Source: Methylomonas koyamae (GTDB lineage: Bacteria > Pseudomonadota > Gammaproteobacteria > Methylococcales > Methylomonadaceae). Taken from it: DNA of 64,000 nucleotides. Below are positions 36,294-46,100 of this stretch, in pieces. The notes under the pieces were generated by a model. The model saw only the letters and a list, made by a program, of their open reading frames with translations. It was not told the origin of the DNA and ran no database searches. The stretch lies in the NCBI RefSeq assembly GCF_006483455.1, contig NZ_PPPU01000011.1:1-64000 (forward strand). The letters run 5' to 3'. The position numbers and the translations under genes were made by a program. How positions within the stretch are numbered: the stretch's first letter is position 1; each line of letters opens with the position of its first letter.

Positions 36294-38066
36294 ATGCAAA
36301 GCATTGCCGAATTTTTCGGGACCAAGGATTTTATGCCGCACGGATATTGCCTGGCCTGGAGTCCGGGCCTGCTCTGGCTGATGGTGACTTCCGATGCGAT
36401 TATGGCTTTGGCCTACTTTACCTATCCGATCGGCATCGCCTACTTCGTTTGGAAACGGAAAGACTTGTCCTACCGCTGGCTGTACCTCGGCTTTTTTATC
36501 ACCTTCATTCTGACCTGCGCCGCCACCCATCTGTTATCGGTGGTGACGGTCTGGATTCCGCTTTACTGGCTGGATGCCTATGTCAAAGCCGTATCCGCCC
36601 TGGTGGGCATCGCCACCTCTTTCGCGATCTGGTGGGTCATACCGCGCGCGCTGAAATTGCCAAGCCCGGCGGAATTGCAGCGCGCCCGCGATCAGGCCGA
36701 AGCCGCCAACAAAGCCAAAAGCGTGTTTTTGGCTAACATGAGCCACGAACTGCGCACACCGCTGAATGCCATTCTCGGTTTTTCCAGCCTGATGCAAAAA
36801 GATCCGCAGCTCCCGGCCAGCCAACACCACAATCTGGCCATCATCAACCGCAGCGGCGAACATTTGTTGAGCTTGATCAACGACGTACTGGAAATGGCAA
36901 AAATCGAGTCCGGCCGGCTGCAATTGGAACGTAGCCGCTTCGATCTCGGCGCCATGATCCGCGACGTCAGCGACATGATGTCGATGCGGGCGCGCGACAA
37001 GGGTTTGCAATTGTTAATCGACCAAACTTCGGAATTTCCGCGCTTCGTTTGCGGCGACGAGGCGCGTCTGCGCCAAGTGTTGATCAATCTGCTCGGTAAC
37101 GCCTTGAAATTTACCCAGCAAGGCGGCGTCACACTGCGTCTGGGCACACAACAAAACAACCACAGCCATCTAAGGATCGAAGTGGAAGATACCGGTCCCG
37201 GTATCGCCGACAGTGAGCGGGAGCACATCTTCGAGCCCTTCGTGCAACTCGGCGACCAGGGCGACAGTAAAGGCACCGGCTTGGGCTTGACCATTACCCG
37301 CCAGTTCGTGCAACTGATGGGCGGACAGCTGACGCTGGAAAGTAGCGTCGGCAAGGGTTCGTTGTTCCGCATCGATTTACCGCTGCCGGAGTTGGCGGAG
37401 CCGGAGGTCCGTGCCAGCGCAGCGGATAGCCTTGGCGAAGTGACCGGACTGGCCCCCGGCCAACCGCAATATCGGATTTTGATCGTCGAGGATCAACTGG
37501 AAAACCAGCTGCTACTCGGCCGGCTGATGACCGATATCGGCATGCAAATCCAGGTAGCCAAAGACGGCGCGCAAGGCGTGGCAGTGTTCGAATCCTGGCA
37601 ACCGCACCTGATCTGGATGGACCGGCGCATGCCGCACATGGACGGCATGCAAGCCACCCAAGCCATCCGGCAGTTGCCAGGCGGTGATCGGGTCAAGATC
37701 GTCGCGGTCACCGCCTCCGCGTTTATGGAGCAGCGCGAGGAAATGCTGCAAGCCGGTATGGACGACTTCATCCGCAAACCCTACCGGGCCGAAGAAATTT
37801 ACGCCTGTCTGGCCAAACACCTCGGCGTCGAATTCGTTTACCGGACGGAAATCGCCGCTGCCCAGGACGCAAGCTTGGACCCGGCGATGATTGCCGCCCT
37901 GCCGGAACCATTGCGGAAAGACTTGAAAACGGCACTGGAAAGCCTGGAACAAGCGCGCATAGCCGAAGTCTTGGAACGAATCGGCGGCGTAGATCGGCCG
38001 CTACAAAAAACCCTGGCGCTACTGGTCGACAACTTCGACTATCCAGCTATTCTTAAATATCTGTAA
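36294..38066 (+). CDS. Hybrid histidine kinase with ethylene-receptor-like sensor domain
   Basis: A 590-residue membrane kinase. Residues about 28-125 form three helices strikingly like the ethylene-binding domain of plant ETR1: [20 protein letters not shown] aligns with its first helix (ETR1 Asp25, Tyr32 and Pro36 correspond to Asp34, Tyr41 and Pro45), then YRW, then CAATHLL with Cys75 and His79 matching the copper ligands Cys65 and His69. A short coiled coil leads to the HisKA domain (His151 in SHELRTP), HATPase (about 250-365, with DTGPGI and GTGLGL) and a receiver with Asp443. The tail is helical without an HPt histidine. A REC-HD-GYP gene follows 23 bases on and is the likely output. Sensing of ethylene or another copper-binding signal is inference. 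Confidence 0.88.
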   Translation: MQSIAEFFGTKDFMPHGYCLAWSPGLLWLMVTSDAIMALAYFTYPIGIAYFVWKRKDLSYRWLYLGFFITFILTCAATHLLSVVTVWIPLYWLDAYVKAVSALVGIATSFAIWWVIPRALKLPSPAELQRARDQAEAANKAKSVFLANMSHELRTPLNAILGFSSLMQKDPQLPASQHHNLAIINRSGEHLLSLINDVLEMAKIESGRLQLERSRFDLGAMIRDVSDMMSMRARDKGLQLLIDQTSEFPRFVCGDEARLRQVLINLLGNALKFTQQGGVTLRLGTQQNNHSHLRIEVEDTGPGIADSEREHIFEPFVQLGDQGDSKGTGLGLTITRQFVQLMGGQLTLESSVGKGSLFRIDLPLPELAEPEVRASAADSLGEVTGLAPGQPQYRILIVEDQLENQLLLGRLMTDIGMQIQVAKDGAQGVAVFESWQPHLIWMDRRMPHMDGMQATQAIRQLPGGDRVKIVAVTASAFMEQREEMLQAGMDDFIRKPYRAEEIYACLAKHLGVEFVYRTEIAAAQDASLDPAMIAALPEPLRKDLKTALESLEQARIAEVLERIGGVDRPLQKTLALLVDNFDYPAILKYL

Positions 38067-38089
38067 AGCTGCTCTGGACAACTACGCCA

Positions 38090-39088
38090 GTGAACGGAAA
38101 AATCCTCGCCGTCGACGACACCCCGGATTCCCTAAAATTGTTGACCCAACTGTTGCAGTCGGAGGGCTACGAGATCCGCTCGGCCATCAATGGCGAACTG
38201 GCTTTGCAGTCGGCGTTACTCAATCCGCCGGAATTGATCCTGCTCGACGTGCGCATGCCGGACATGGACGGCTTCGAGGTATGCCGCCGCTTGAAAGCCT
38301 ACCCGCAAACCCGCAGCGTGCCGGTCATCTTCGTTACGGCGTTATCGGAGATCAACGAAAAAGTCGACGGCTTTAAATTGGGCGCCGTCGATTTTATTAC
38401 CAAACCCTACCAGCGGGAGGAGTTGTTGGTCCGGGTCCGCACCCATCTGGAAATGGCGCGCTTGCGAAACGGCCTGGAATCTCTGGTCAACGAACGCACC
38501 GCGGAATTGAAAGCCAATATGCTGTCGTTCGTCACCGCGATCGCATCGACGGTGGAAATGCGCGATCCATACACGGCCGGCCATCAACGCCGCACGGCTC
38601 ATCTGGCGTCGGCAATCGCCCAACAAATGCGACTCGGCCCGGATTTAATCGAAGGCCTAAGCCTGGCCGGGGTGGTTCACGACATCGGTAAAATCAAAGT
38701 GCCGGCCGAAATTTTATGCAAACCGGGAAAGCTGGACGAACTGGAATACGGCCTGATCAAACTCCACCCGCAAACCGGTTACGAAATTCTGAAATCGATC
38801 GATTTTCCCTGGCCGATCGCCCAGACCGTATTGCAACACCACGAACGACTGGACGGATCGGGCTATCCGCAAGGCAAAACCGGGGCGGACATTCTGCCGG
38901 AAGCGAAGATTCTGGCTATCGCCGACGTGGTCGAAGCGATGATTTCCCACCGCCCTTACCGGCCCGGCCTGGGCATAGCCGCCGCTTTACGGGAGATTGC
39001 CGAGCACCGCAACACGCTCTACGACGCCGCTGCGGTCGATGCCTGTCTGGCTCTGTTCCAAGAAAAGCATTACCAACTGCCGGTTTGA
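38090..39088 (+). CDS. Response regulator with HD-GYP phosphodiesterase domain
   Basis: A 332-residue REC-HD-GYP protein that should hydrolyse cyclic di-GMP when phosphorylated. The receiver (1-120) has Asp53 in LLDVRMPDMDG. A coiled linker follows, then the HD-GYP domain (about 145-330) with HD at 197-198 (VVHDIGKIK), HHE at 250-252 and DGSGYP at 255-260, so metal ligands and the GYP signature are complete. The start is GTG at 38090. It lies 23 bases behind the ethylene-receptor-like kinase and is its probable phosphorelay target. Confidence 0.93.
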   Translation: MNGKILAVDDTPDSLKLLTQLLQSEGYEIRSAINGELALQSALLNPPELILLDVRMPDMDGFEVCRRLKAYPQTRSVPVIFVTALSEINEKVDGFKLGAVDFITKPYQREELLVRVRTHLEMARLRNGLESLVNERTAELKANMLSFVTAIASTVEMRDPYTAGHQRRTAHLASAIAQQMRLGPDLIEGLSLAGVVHDIGKIKVPAEILCKPGKLDELEYGLIKLHPQTGYEILKSIDFPWPIAQTVLQHHERLDGSGYPQGKTGADILPEAKILAIADVVEAMISHRPYRPGLGIAAALREIAEHRNTLYDAAAVDACLALFQEKHYQLPV

Positions 39089-39127
39089 ACGGCGCAGCCA
39101 CCAGTCCAACCGCAAATATCGATTCAC

Positions 39128-40093
39128 ATGATGAACATCCCGAGTTTCTATCTGGAACCCGCCAATTATGCCGCTGACTTTCCCGACCTGCATTACCTCA
39201 GAACCGAAGTGTTCGTCGTCGAGCAAGGTATTGCGCCGGAAATCGAATTCGACGATTTGGACCGGGATTGCCGGCATCTGATTGCCCGCGACGCCGAGCG
39301 GCGGCCCATCGGTTGCGGCCGTCTGTCGCCGACCGGCAGAATCGGCCGAATGGCGGTACTGCCGGCATGGCGCCGGCAAAAGGTTGGCGAATCGCTATTG
39401 CGCGGCTTGATCGAACTGGCCGGCAATTTGGGGCTAAGCGAAGTCACCGCCCACGCCCAAACCGCAGCGCTGGGGTTTTACCGGCGCTACGGTTTCCAAA
39501 CCGTCGGCGCCGAGTTCCTCGAAGCCGGGATTCCGCATACCGCAATCCGTCTGACCATTGCCGCGCCGGCGCCGATGTCCCGCCAGAGTGAGGACGCGCC
39601 TGAACCAAGCGTACCCGCCATACGCCTGCAAACGCCGGAAGCGGCGGCGGAAGCAGCCTTGGCTTTGGTCCAGCAAGCCCGCCGCCTGCTCTGCATCTAC
39701 AGCCGCAACCTGGATTCGCGGCTCTACAGCCAAAAACCGCTGGTAGAAGCCTTGAAACAATTCGCGTTGCGTAACCAGCGCGGCGCCGAAGTCCGCATCA
39801 TCGTTCAGGAACCGGAAGCGATTCGCGGCCAACAACTTCCTTTAATCGATTTGGCGCAACGTTTGCCGTCTTATATTGCGATCAGGGCAGCGGTCGAAGC
39901 CGAGGATTTGAATTTTAGGCCGGCATTCATCGCCAACGACAACGGCGGTTATTTGTTTCAATTGCAGAGCGACCGCTACGACGGACACTGGAGCCCGAAT
40001 TTACCGGCGCAAAACCGGCAATTGAGCGAGGAATTCGAACGGGTATGGCAAAGGGCGCGGATTTGCAGCGAGTTCCGCGCCTTGGCACTTTAG
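39128..40093 (+). CDS. GNAT acetyltransferase fused to a C-terminal PLD-like domain
   Basis: A 321-residue fusion. Residues about 5-145 are a GNAT N-acetyltransferase of the ElaA-like kind: VFVVEQGIAPEIEFDDLD, then GRIGRMAVLPAWRRQKVG as the acetyl-CoA loop (motif A) and ALGFYRRYGFQTVG. After a Pro/Ala linker, residues about 165-320 form a second alpha/beta domain (LLCIYSRNLDSRLYS, VEALKQFALRNQRG) of the type annotated DUF7931, related in appearance to phospholipase-D-like folds but without an HKD motif. Substrate is unknown. It follows the HD-GYP gene by 39 bases and may be in the same transcript. Confidence 0.8.
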   Translation: MMNIPSFYLEPANYAADFPDLHYLRTEVFVVEQGIAPEIEFDDLDRDCRHLIARDAERRPIGCGRLSPTGRIGRMAVLPAWRRQKVGESLLRGLIELAGNLGLSEVTAHAQTAALGFYRRYGFQTVGAEFLEAGIPHTAIRLTIAAPAPMSRQSEDAPEPSVPAIRLQTPEAAAEAALALVQQARRLLCIYSRNLDSRLYSQKPLVEALKQFALRNQRGAEVRIIVQEPEAIRGQQLPLIDLAQRLPSYIAIRAAVEAEDLNFRPAFIANDNGGYLFQLQSDRYDGHWSPNLPAQNRQLSEEFERVWQRARICSEFRALAL

Positions 40094-40198
40094 GAAGCCG
40101 ACAAGTCACTTAATCTCGCAATTAAAACAACAAAGCCCGGCGAATTCCAGCCCATAATTGTTTTCTCTCGCGAAATAAACAATGCATTCAAGCACATA

Positions 40199-40226
40199 TT
40201 GTAAATTGATCCAGCCGGGCTATAGT
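40199..40226 (+). promoter_or_regulatory. Candidate sigma-70 promoter for a small RNA
   Basis: TTGTAA (40199-40204) and TATAGT (40221-40226) are separated by 16 bases. The -10 matches five of six consensus bases, the -35 four of six. It would start a transcript near 40233 that ends at the strong terminator ending at 40367. The surrounding DNA is intergenic. Confidence 0.5.
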
Positions 40227-40231
40227 GAAAC

Positions 40232-40367
40232 CGTCGTTAGCGCAATTCGGTTCGAAACGGCGCCAGCCGCACCCGGCCAATCCCGCTAACGTTCCCTCGC
40301 TCACAGCGGTGAACTCCTGCACCGCGCACTCTACGGCCTCTATCGCTGCCTGATAGAGGCTTTTTTT
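40232..40367 (+). ncRNA. Candidate structured small RNA, about 135 nt
   Basis: An intergenic segment with its own promoter-like element and an intrinsic terminator. Three stems are visible. CGTTAGCG (40235-40242) pairs with CGCTAACG (40284-40291), enclosing about 41 bases. GCGGTG (40306-40311) pairs with CACCGC (40320-40325), showing an AACTCCTG loop that is complementary to Shine-Dalgarno sequence. The terminator stem ends the transcript. No open frame of note runs in this direction. An exposed CUCCU loop is typical of RNAs that block ribosome sites. No known family was recognised. The terminator may instead belong to the upstream GNAT transcript. Confidence 0.5.
40336..40367 (+). terminator. 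Intrinsic terminator
   Basis: GCCTCTATC (40336-40344) pairs perfectly with GATAGAGGC (40352-40360) around a 7-base loop, followed by seven T (40361-40367). It acts only in the rightward direction; the next gene runs leftward. Confidence 0.9.
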
Positions 40368-40403
40368 GCGCCCGGCCGAATCTCGGCAGCAACCTGCGGC
40401 GCT

Positions 40404-41027
40404 TCAGCCGGGACGGTACCCTTCTTCCATCAAAACCCGCCTGACGGCCGGGCGAGTCAACATCAGCTGATAATGCTGCCGACAACGCACCGGCAACTCG
40501 ATATCCGATCGGTCGGCCCAGAATTCCACATAAAACAGCGCGGCGTCGGCAATGCCGAAACCGCCCACGGCATAGCCCTGCTCCGGCAAAGCCCGCGCCA
40601 CCAAAGCCAGAGCCTGATTGACGATAGCCGTCCCCTGCCGTTTGACTTGGTCGTACTGGGCAGAATCGGTCCCAAATTTCTCCGGCACGAATAGGCGCTG
40701 GAAACCCTGGCCGTGAATCGTAGCAACCACATAATCCATCAATTCGATCGCTTGCGCAGCCTGATCCGGACCGGTCGCCAATAGCCCTGCTTTGGGGTAA
40801 GTTCGCGCCAGCCAATAGGCGATGGCCTGGAATTCGGTGATGGCCGAACCGTCGTCTTTAACCAAAACCGGGATCGTCGCTTTCGGGTTAATCGCCAAAA
40901 ACTCGGGCTTGTGCTGGTCTCCGGCCAGCAGATTGACGATTTGCGCTTCGAACACCAAGTCCAGTTCTTCCAGCAAAATATGGATGCCGGTCGAACAGGA
41001 ACCGGGCGTCATATACAGTTTCAGCAT
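40404..41027 (-). CDS. Glutathione S-transferase family protein
   Basis: A 207-residue protein with the thioredoxin-like N-terminal domain (MLKLYMTPGSCSTGIHILLEE, residues 1-75, here split as MLKLYMTPGSCS and TGIHILLEE) and an all-helical C-terminal domain (85-207). IPVLVKDDGSAITEFQAIAYW holds the cis-Pro and the glutathione-binding Asp/Glu-Ser-type loop (here SAITE). The start at ATG 41027 has a GGAGGG ribosome site, so the longer frame to 41075 is rejected. GSCS near residue 10 resembles beta-class bacterial enzymes using Cys/Ser. The substrate is unknown. Its start overlaps the stop of the gene upstream by seven bases. Confidence 0.88.
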   Translation of the reverse strand: MLKLYMTPGSCSTGIHILLEELDLVFEAQIVNLLAGDQHKPEFLAINPKATIPVLVKDDGSAITEFQAIAYWLARTYPKAGLLATGPDQAAQAIELMDYVVATIHGQGFQRLFVPEKFGTDSAQYDQVKRQGTAIVNQALALVARALPEQGYAVGGFGIADAALFYVEFWADRSDIELPVRCRQHYQLMLTRPAVRRVLMEEGYRPG

Positions 41028-41482
41028 CGGCCCTCCAGAAAATGCCGGTTCAAATCGAGCGCGAAAGTTTTCCACAAACCGGCAATCTCCCGACGCGTCG
41101 CATTCAGGTAATCCCGGTCCGGTTTATGTTCTTCCGCAAAATTCGACAGCGCGCAGGAAGTACGGTGCTTATCGACCGCAAACAAAATCAACTCGTCGCT
41201 AAATCCGGCAAATGCGGTCAAGACTTGGCCGGTTAGTTCGCTCATTCCGTTTTCGACCCCGACCTGGCTGGCGTCGAACGACAGGGATTTCAGCTGTTGC
41301 AAGGCCTGAGGATAAAATGCCGCCAACACCGCCACCAGATTCCGCTGAAAGCAACCCTGCCACTGTTGGCTCGCCAAATCGGCAGCCAAGCGCTGTTGAT
41401 ATTGGCGCTGCAAGAGCGGTTTGGCTTCGGCGATAAAACAAGCGAAGTCTTGCAAAAGCCTGGCGTTCAATTGGGTATCCAT
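41021..41482 (-). CDS. Hypothetical helical protein
   Basis: A 153-residue, mostly helical cytoplasmic protein from ATG 41482 (MDTQLNARLLQDFACFIAEA). The open frame continues to 41539 without a better start. It contains FQRNLVAVLAAFYPQALQQLKSLSFD and a C-terminal half rich in charged residues with two cysteines. It overlaps the glutathione transferase gene by seven bases and is translationally coupled to it. Family not recognised. Confidence 0.55.
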   Translation of the reverse strand: MDTQLNARLLQDFACFIAEAKPLLQRQYQQRLAADLASQQWQGCFQRNLVAVLAAFYPQALQQLKSLSFDASQVGVENGMSELTGQVLTAFAGFSDELILFAVDKHRTSCALSNFAEEHKPDRDYLNATRREIAGLWKTFALDLNRHFLEGRC

Positions 41483-41970
41483 GGTGCGATCTGTACCGAG
41501 TTTACCGAACTGACAAACAAGATACGGACCAGTTTGCAAGGGCCGCGACCGGCCCGGACCGCAACCGCCAACTGAAAACTATTTTAAATAAAATCAATAG
41601 CTTACCTCCGCTTGCAGTATAAGCAGATCACTTCCCGCTACTGCCGATCCGACACAAGCCGCATTGCAGATGCTACATATTCCCGGGAGTTGCGGGGTTT
41701 GCGACATAGCAAAACGTCGGCTGCAAACCAAAATCAGCCTAAGTCCAGATAATCCCGCTATTCGCAAGACTTCGCGGCGACGCCAAAAACCGCCGCTACC
41801 CCAAACATTGCATTTACTTGAAGCTGGGCGCAAAGGCTGCCTGGCCTTTGCGATTCTTTAGCCCCGTTTTGCAACCACTATGCTGAATCCTGGATTGTCT
41901 GCGGCGAATGCCGAGTTTTGTCCGCTGACCAGTAACCGGATCGGCAACGCCGGCCCTGGCGGCCGCTGCC
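41483..41970. other. Intergenic region
   Basis: No convincing gene. Short frames on both strands (65-79 codons) are rich in Arg, Pro and Ser and lack good starts. A terminator-like hairpin at 41829-41860 is listed separately. The bases near 41577-41600 are AT-rich and could hold the promoter of the leftward pair. Confidence 0.45.
41829..41860 (+). terminator. Terminator-like hairpin
   Basis: CGCAAAGGC (41829-41837) pairs perfectly with GCCTTTGCG (41844-41852) around a 6-base loop, followed by ATTCTTT. It faces rightward although no gene is seen upstream on that strand, so a small transcript may end here. Confidence 0.45.
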
Positions 41971-42426
41971 TCAGGCGTAATACAGCTTGCGTAATTCCAG
42001 CATCGACGCCGCAACCAACTCGGCGCTATCGCTGGCGCGCTTCACCGCATAACCGGCTTTGCCCAAGGTGATTTCCTCGCCGGCAGCGGCGTAACCGACC
42101 ACGTTGTGACCGACATCGAGATCCCTGCGGTGCAAGCCGCCATACTGGGTGTTGAAATCGGCCAGCAGTCCGCAATGCGGCGGATTCATGACCGATCCCC
42201 ACCACGACAATTGGGCAACATCGTGACTCCAAAAATCGCCGATCGCTTCCGGCGGCAGGCAGCGCTCCACCAGACGGTCCCCGATCACCGCATACTGGCG
42301 CCGGCTGATTTTTCCCGGTTCGTCGCCGACGTTGTCGCGGCATTCCAGAATCTCGCCGTTAACGAAACTCTCGGTCGCCGGCACCACCCGGTTCCATTGG
42401 CCATCTAATGCTTTGTGCTCGAACAT
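41971..42426 (-). CDS. Hypothetical protein
   Basis: A 151-residue soluble protein of unknown function. ATG 42426 is preceded by GGAGAAAGG, so a TTG start at 42441 is less likely. It starts MFEHKALDGQWNRVVPATES and contains GDFWSHDVAQLSWWG, an aromatic-rich segment with HCGLLADFNTQYGG, and a C-terminal helix (ASDSAELVAASMLELRKLYY). No signal peptide or membrane helix. Flanked by long noncoding stretches, so it is probably transcribed alone. Confidence 0.6.
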   Translation of the reverse strand: MFEHKALDGQWNRVVPATESFVNGEILECRDNVGDEPGKISRRQYAVIGDRLVERCLPPEAIGDFWSHDVAQLSWWGSVMNPPHCGLLADFNTQYGGLHRRDLDVGHNVVGYAAAGEEITLGKAGYAVKRASDSAELVAASMLELRKLYYA

Positions 42427-43117
42427 ATTGCCTTTCTCCAATTACAGTTGAACGAAACCTACGGGAAGGCGGGTAACGGCATTCCCGGACATCGACACTG
42501 CAAGCAAATTCGCGGCCAATTCTCGGTTAGCCGGGCAGCGGGATTGCCGCTTTCAGGATATTTTTAAAAACAAGGATTTAGCCATCATCCTTAGCGCAAA
42601 TCCGGCATTGGCAGCCCGATAATGGCCCGCGCCCATCGTGTTTTGCAGGTTCGGACACGACAATTTGTCGGCTTTGCATTGTGCGCCGGTAAGGCGCACC
42701 CGGTTAAACCCCAACGCTCTGTAGCCGGAATTACTCGGGCCGGCTGTGCACGTCGGGCAAATCGAACATAGCGGATAGGTCAGGAAACGTTAAACCTAGA
42801 AAAAGCAGTTGAGCCGAAATAGAGCCCGTTCGTGCTGAGATTCGAAGGATGGGCGGGATTTTTGATTCACCCAACGGACCAGCGTGTTGTGAGCCACTCA
42901 TGCTTCGATCTTGCTCAGCATATATGCCCTAGAAGGCACGAAAGGCACACAACACACGTCAACGACTCGTTCCAGATGAAACAAAGACAGACAGCGGCGA
43001 TAGCCGCGGTTGGTGTTAGATGTGGTATAGGCCAGCGTTCGATAGAACAATTTGAATAACCGGCTAAAATTCAGGGTTTCCGAAACCGTAGGAATAGTCT
43101 GACGGGTGCTTCGAATA
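42427..43117. other. Long intergenic region before the giant kinase
   Basis: About 690 bases without a convincing gene. A perfect hairpin, GTGCGCC-GGTAA-GGCGCAC (42681-42699), resembles the dispersed GGTGCGC palindromes found in many proteobacterial genomes. The right part must contain the promoter of the giant kinase. Two overlapping frames of 75-77 codons on opposite strands at about 42830-43130 look like chance. Confidence 0.5.
42681..42699. repeat. Palindromic repeat (GTGCGCC type)
   Basis: Seven-bp perfect stem GTGCGCC/GGCGCAC with GGTAA loop in a noncoding region. There is no T tract, so a dispersed palindrome is more likely than a terminator. Confidence 0.5.
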
Positions 43118-46100
43118 ATGAATGATTCCATCCCAAGCCTTGATGATTTGGATTTCCGCTTACTGTTCGAATCGTCGCCCGACCTTTACCTGGTGTTAAA
43201 TCCACAATTGGAAATCGTCGCCGCCAGCGATGCCTATACCCGCGCCACCTTGACTCGCCGGGAAGACATATTGGGGAAAACGATGTTTCAAATTTTTCCC
43301 GACAATCCCGACGACCCGACGGCGGAAGGCCAGCGCAACTTGCGCGCGTCCTTGCAGCGGGTGTTGTTGTCCGGAAAACCCGACACCATGCCGGTACAGA
43401 AATACGACATCCCTAGACCCGACGGCAAGGGGTTTGAGCAGCGGTACTGGAGCCCGATCAATATCCCCATTCTCGGCAAGGACAGCAATATTGCCTATGT
43501 GCTGCATCGCGCGGAAGATTTAACCGAGTTTATCCGCGTCAAACAACTGGGCGTTGAGCAAAGCCAACTCAACGACACACTGCGCGCCCAGGCCGTAAAA
43601 ATGGAAGTTGAGCTGTTCGCCCGCACCAAGGAAGTTGCATCCGCCAGCGCGGAGTTAAAGTCCGCCAACGAGGAACTGTCCCGCTTGTACGCCAAAACCT
43701 TGGAGTTGGACGAACTCAAAACGCAGTTTTTTGCCAACGTCAGCCATGAATTTCGCACGCCGCTGACGCTGATGCTAGGGCCTCTGGAAGAATTGCTGGC
43801 CCAATTTGCTCCAACGAGTTCAAGCCCTGACGCTGCCTTGCATGAACAACTTGATCTGGTGCATCGCAATGGCCTGCGCCTACTCAAATTGGTGAATGCG
43901 TTGCTCGATTTTTCGCGTATCGAAGCCGGTCGCATGGATGCGTCCTATGAAGCGACGGACTTGGCGACCTATACCGCCGAGCTGGCGAGCGTATTCGGCT
44001 CCGCCACTGCAAAAGCGGGGTTGAAGCTGATCGTGTCGTGCCCGGCAATGGCCGAACCGGTGTATGTCGATCGGCAAATGTGGGAAAAAATCGTCATTAA
44101 TCTGCTGAGCAACGCCTTCAAGTATACCTTTGCCGGCGAAATTGAAGTTTCGCTACGTCAATGTGGACAAAGGGTTGAGCTGGCCGTGCGCGACACGGGT
44201 GTCGGCATTGCCGCTGACCAGCTTAACCATGTGTTCGAACGCTTCCATCGGGTGCCGAACGTGCGCTCGCGCAATCACGAGGGAACCGGTATCGGCCTGG
44301 CTCTGGTGCGCGAGTTGGTCCGCTTGCACGGCGGCGACATCTCGGTCACCAGCACGCAGGGTTTCGGCAGCACCTTTACCGTTGTCATCCCGACCGGCAC
44401 AGCACACTTGCCGGCTGACCATATTCACCCTGCCAAAGTGCCCTTCTCTGCCTGCACTGGCGCGGAATTTATGGCCGATGAAGCGTGGCGTTGGGAAGTG
44501 GGAGCGGAACATGAAAATGCCCTCGGTCCGCACATAGATTCGGTTGAATCGATAGGGTCTACTGCGGGCGTGAGCGCACACATTGTCATTGCCGATGATA
44601 ACGCCGACATGCGCAGTTATGTTGCCCGGCTGTTGCGGGTACAAGGCTACGACGTAACAGCGGTGCGCGACGGCTTAGCGGCGCTGGCAGCAGTACGCCA
44701 GCGCCGACCGGATCTGGTGCTCACCGACATTATGATGCCGGGTCTGGACGGCATCGGTTTGCTGAGCGCCCTGCGGGAAGATCAAGAAACCAGCACGATT
44801 CCGGTCATTTTGCTCTCGGCTCGGGCCGGAGAAGAAGAACGCATCGAAGGCCTGAAACACCGAGCCGACGACTACCTGACCAAGCCCTTCAGCGCCCGGG
44901 AACTACTGGCTCGTGTTGGGGCATACATTGAAACAGCACGGCTACGCAAAGAGGCTGAAATCCAGTTACGTATCCAGGAAAACGAACGCGAATTTCGCGC
45001 CTTTTTCGATCTGGCCGCCGTGGGCATCGCGCAAGTCAGTCCCGATGGACGGTGGATGAGAGTCAACCAAAAACTGTGCGACATCGTCGGCTATTCTCGG
45101 GAAGAACTAGTAACGAAGACATTTCAAGACATCACTCACCCGGATGATCTCCATACCGATCTCGGCTATATGCAGAGGATGCTGATCGGAGAGATCGATA
45201 CCTACTCCTTGGAGAAGCGTTATTTGCGTAAGGATGGCGCCGTCGTCTGGATCAATCTGACCGTCGCCCTGGTTCGTGGCGATACCGGACAGCCGAGGTA
45301 CTTCATCTCTGTAGTAGAAGACATCACCGGGCGTAAACAACTTGAGATTGAGCGGCAGAAATTCTTCCTGCTGGCTGAAAGCAGCAGCGAATTCATTGGC
45401 ATGTGCGACCTCGATATGAATCCCCTCTATGTTAATCCCGAGGGTCGGCGCATGGTCGGTCTACCGGATATGGCCGCCGCCTGCCGGGTCAAGGTACAGG
45501 ACTACTTCTTTCCGGAAGATCGGCGTTTCATCGCTGCGGAGTTCTTCCCGCGCGTGCAACGGGAGGGGCACGGCGACGTGGAGATCCGCTTACGGCACTT
45601 TCAGACCGGCGAACCGATTTGGATGAACTACTACCTGTTCAGTGTCTACGACGCCGCCGGCATGCCCATCGGCTGGGCAACTGTCAGCCGCAATATAACC
45701 GAACGCAGACAAGCAGAGGCGGCGCTGCGCGAGAGCGAGTCGCGGCTGCGGTCTGTTACGGATAACATATCCATCGGTATTGTCACGCTTGATCGCCATC
45801 GGCAATACAGGTTCGTTAACCCTGCCTATGTCCGTATTCTTGGCCTTGCTCAGTCAGCCGACGAGCTGATTGGCAGGTCGCCGTCCGAGGTACTTGCATC
45901 CAGCTATGCGACGCAGATTTCGCCACGCCTCGACCGAGCCTTCGCCGGTGAAAAGGTGGTATACGAATTGATTCGGCCACTTGCCTCTGAGGCCGCGCCA
46001 AGACAATACACCGTCATCTACGAGCCGATACGTGATGGCGAAGAAATTGATGGCATCATTGTCATCATCTATGACATTACCCAGCTGAAGCAGACTGAAA

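Noticed and set aside
41594-42014. Two overlapping leftward frames of 66-79 codons
   Set aside because: No ribosome site, composition unlike the proven genes, and a stable hairpin runs through them.
42832-43131. Two opposing frames of 75-77 codons upstream of the giant kinase
   Set aside because: They overlap each other on opposite strands with no family signal, and the region must contain the kinase promoter.
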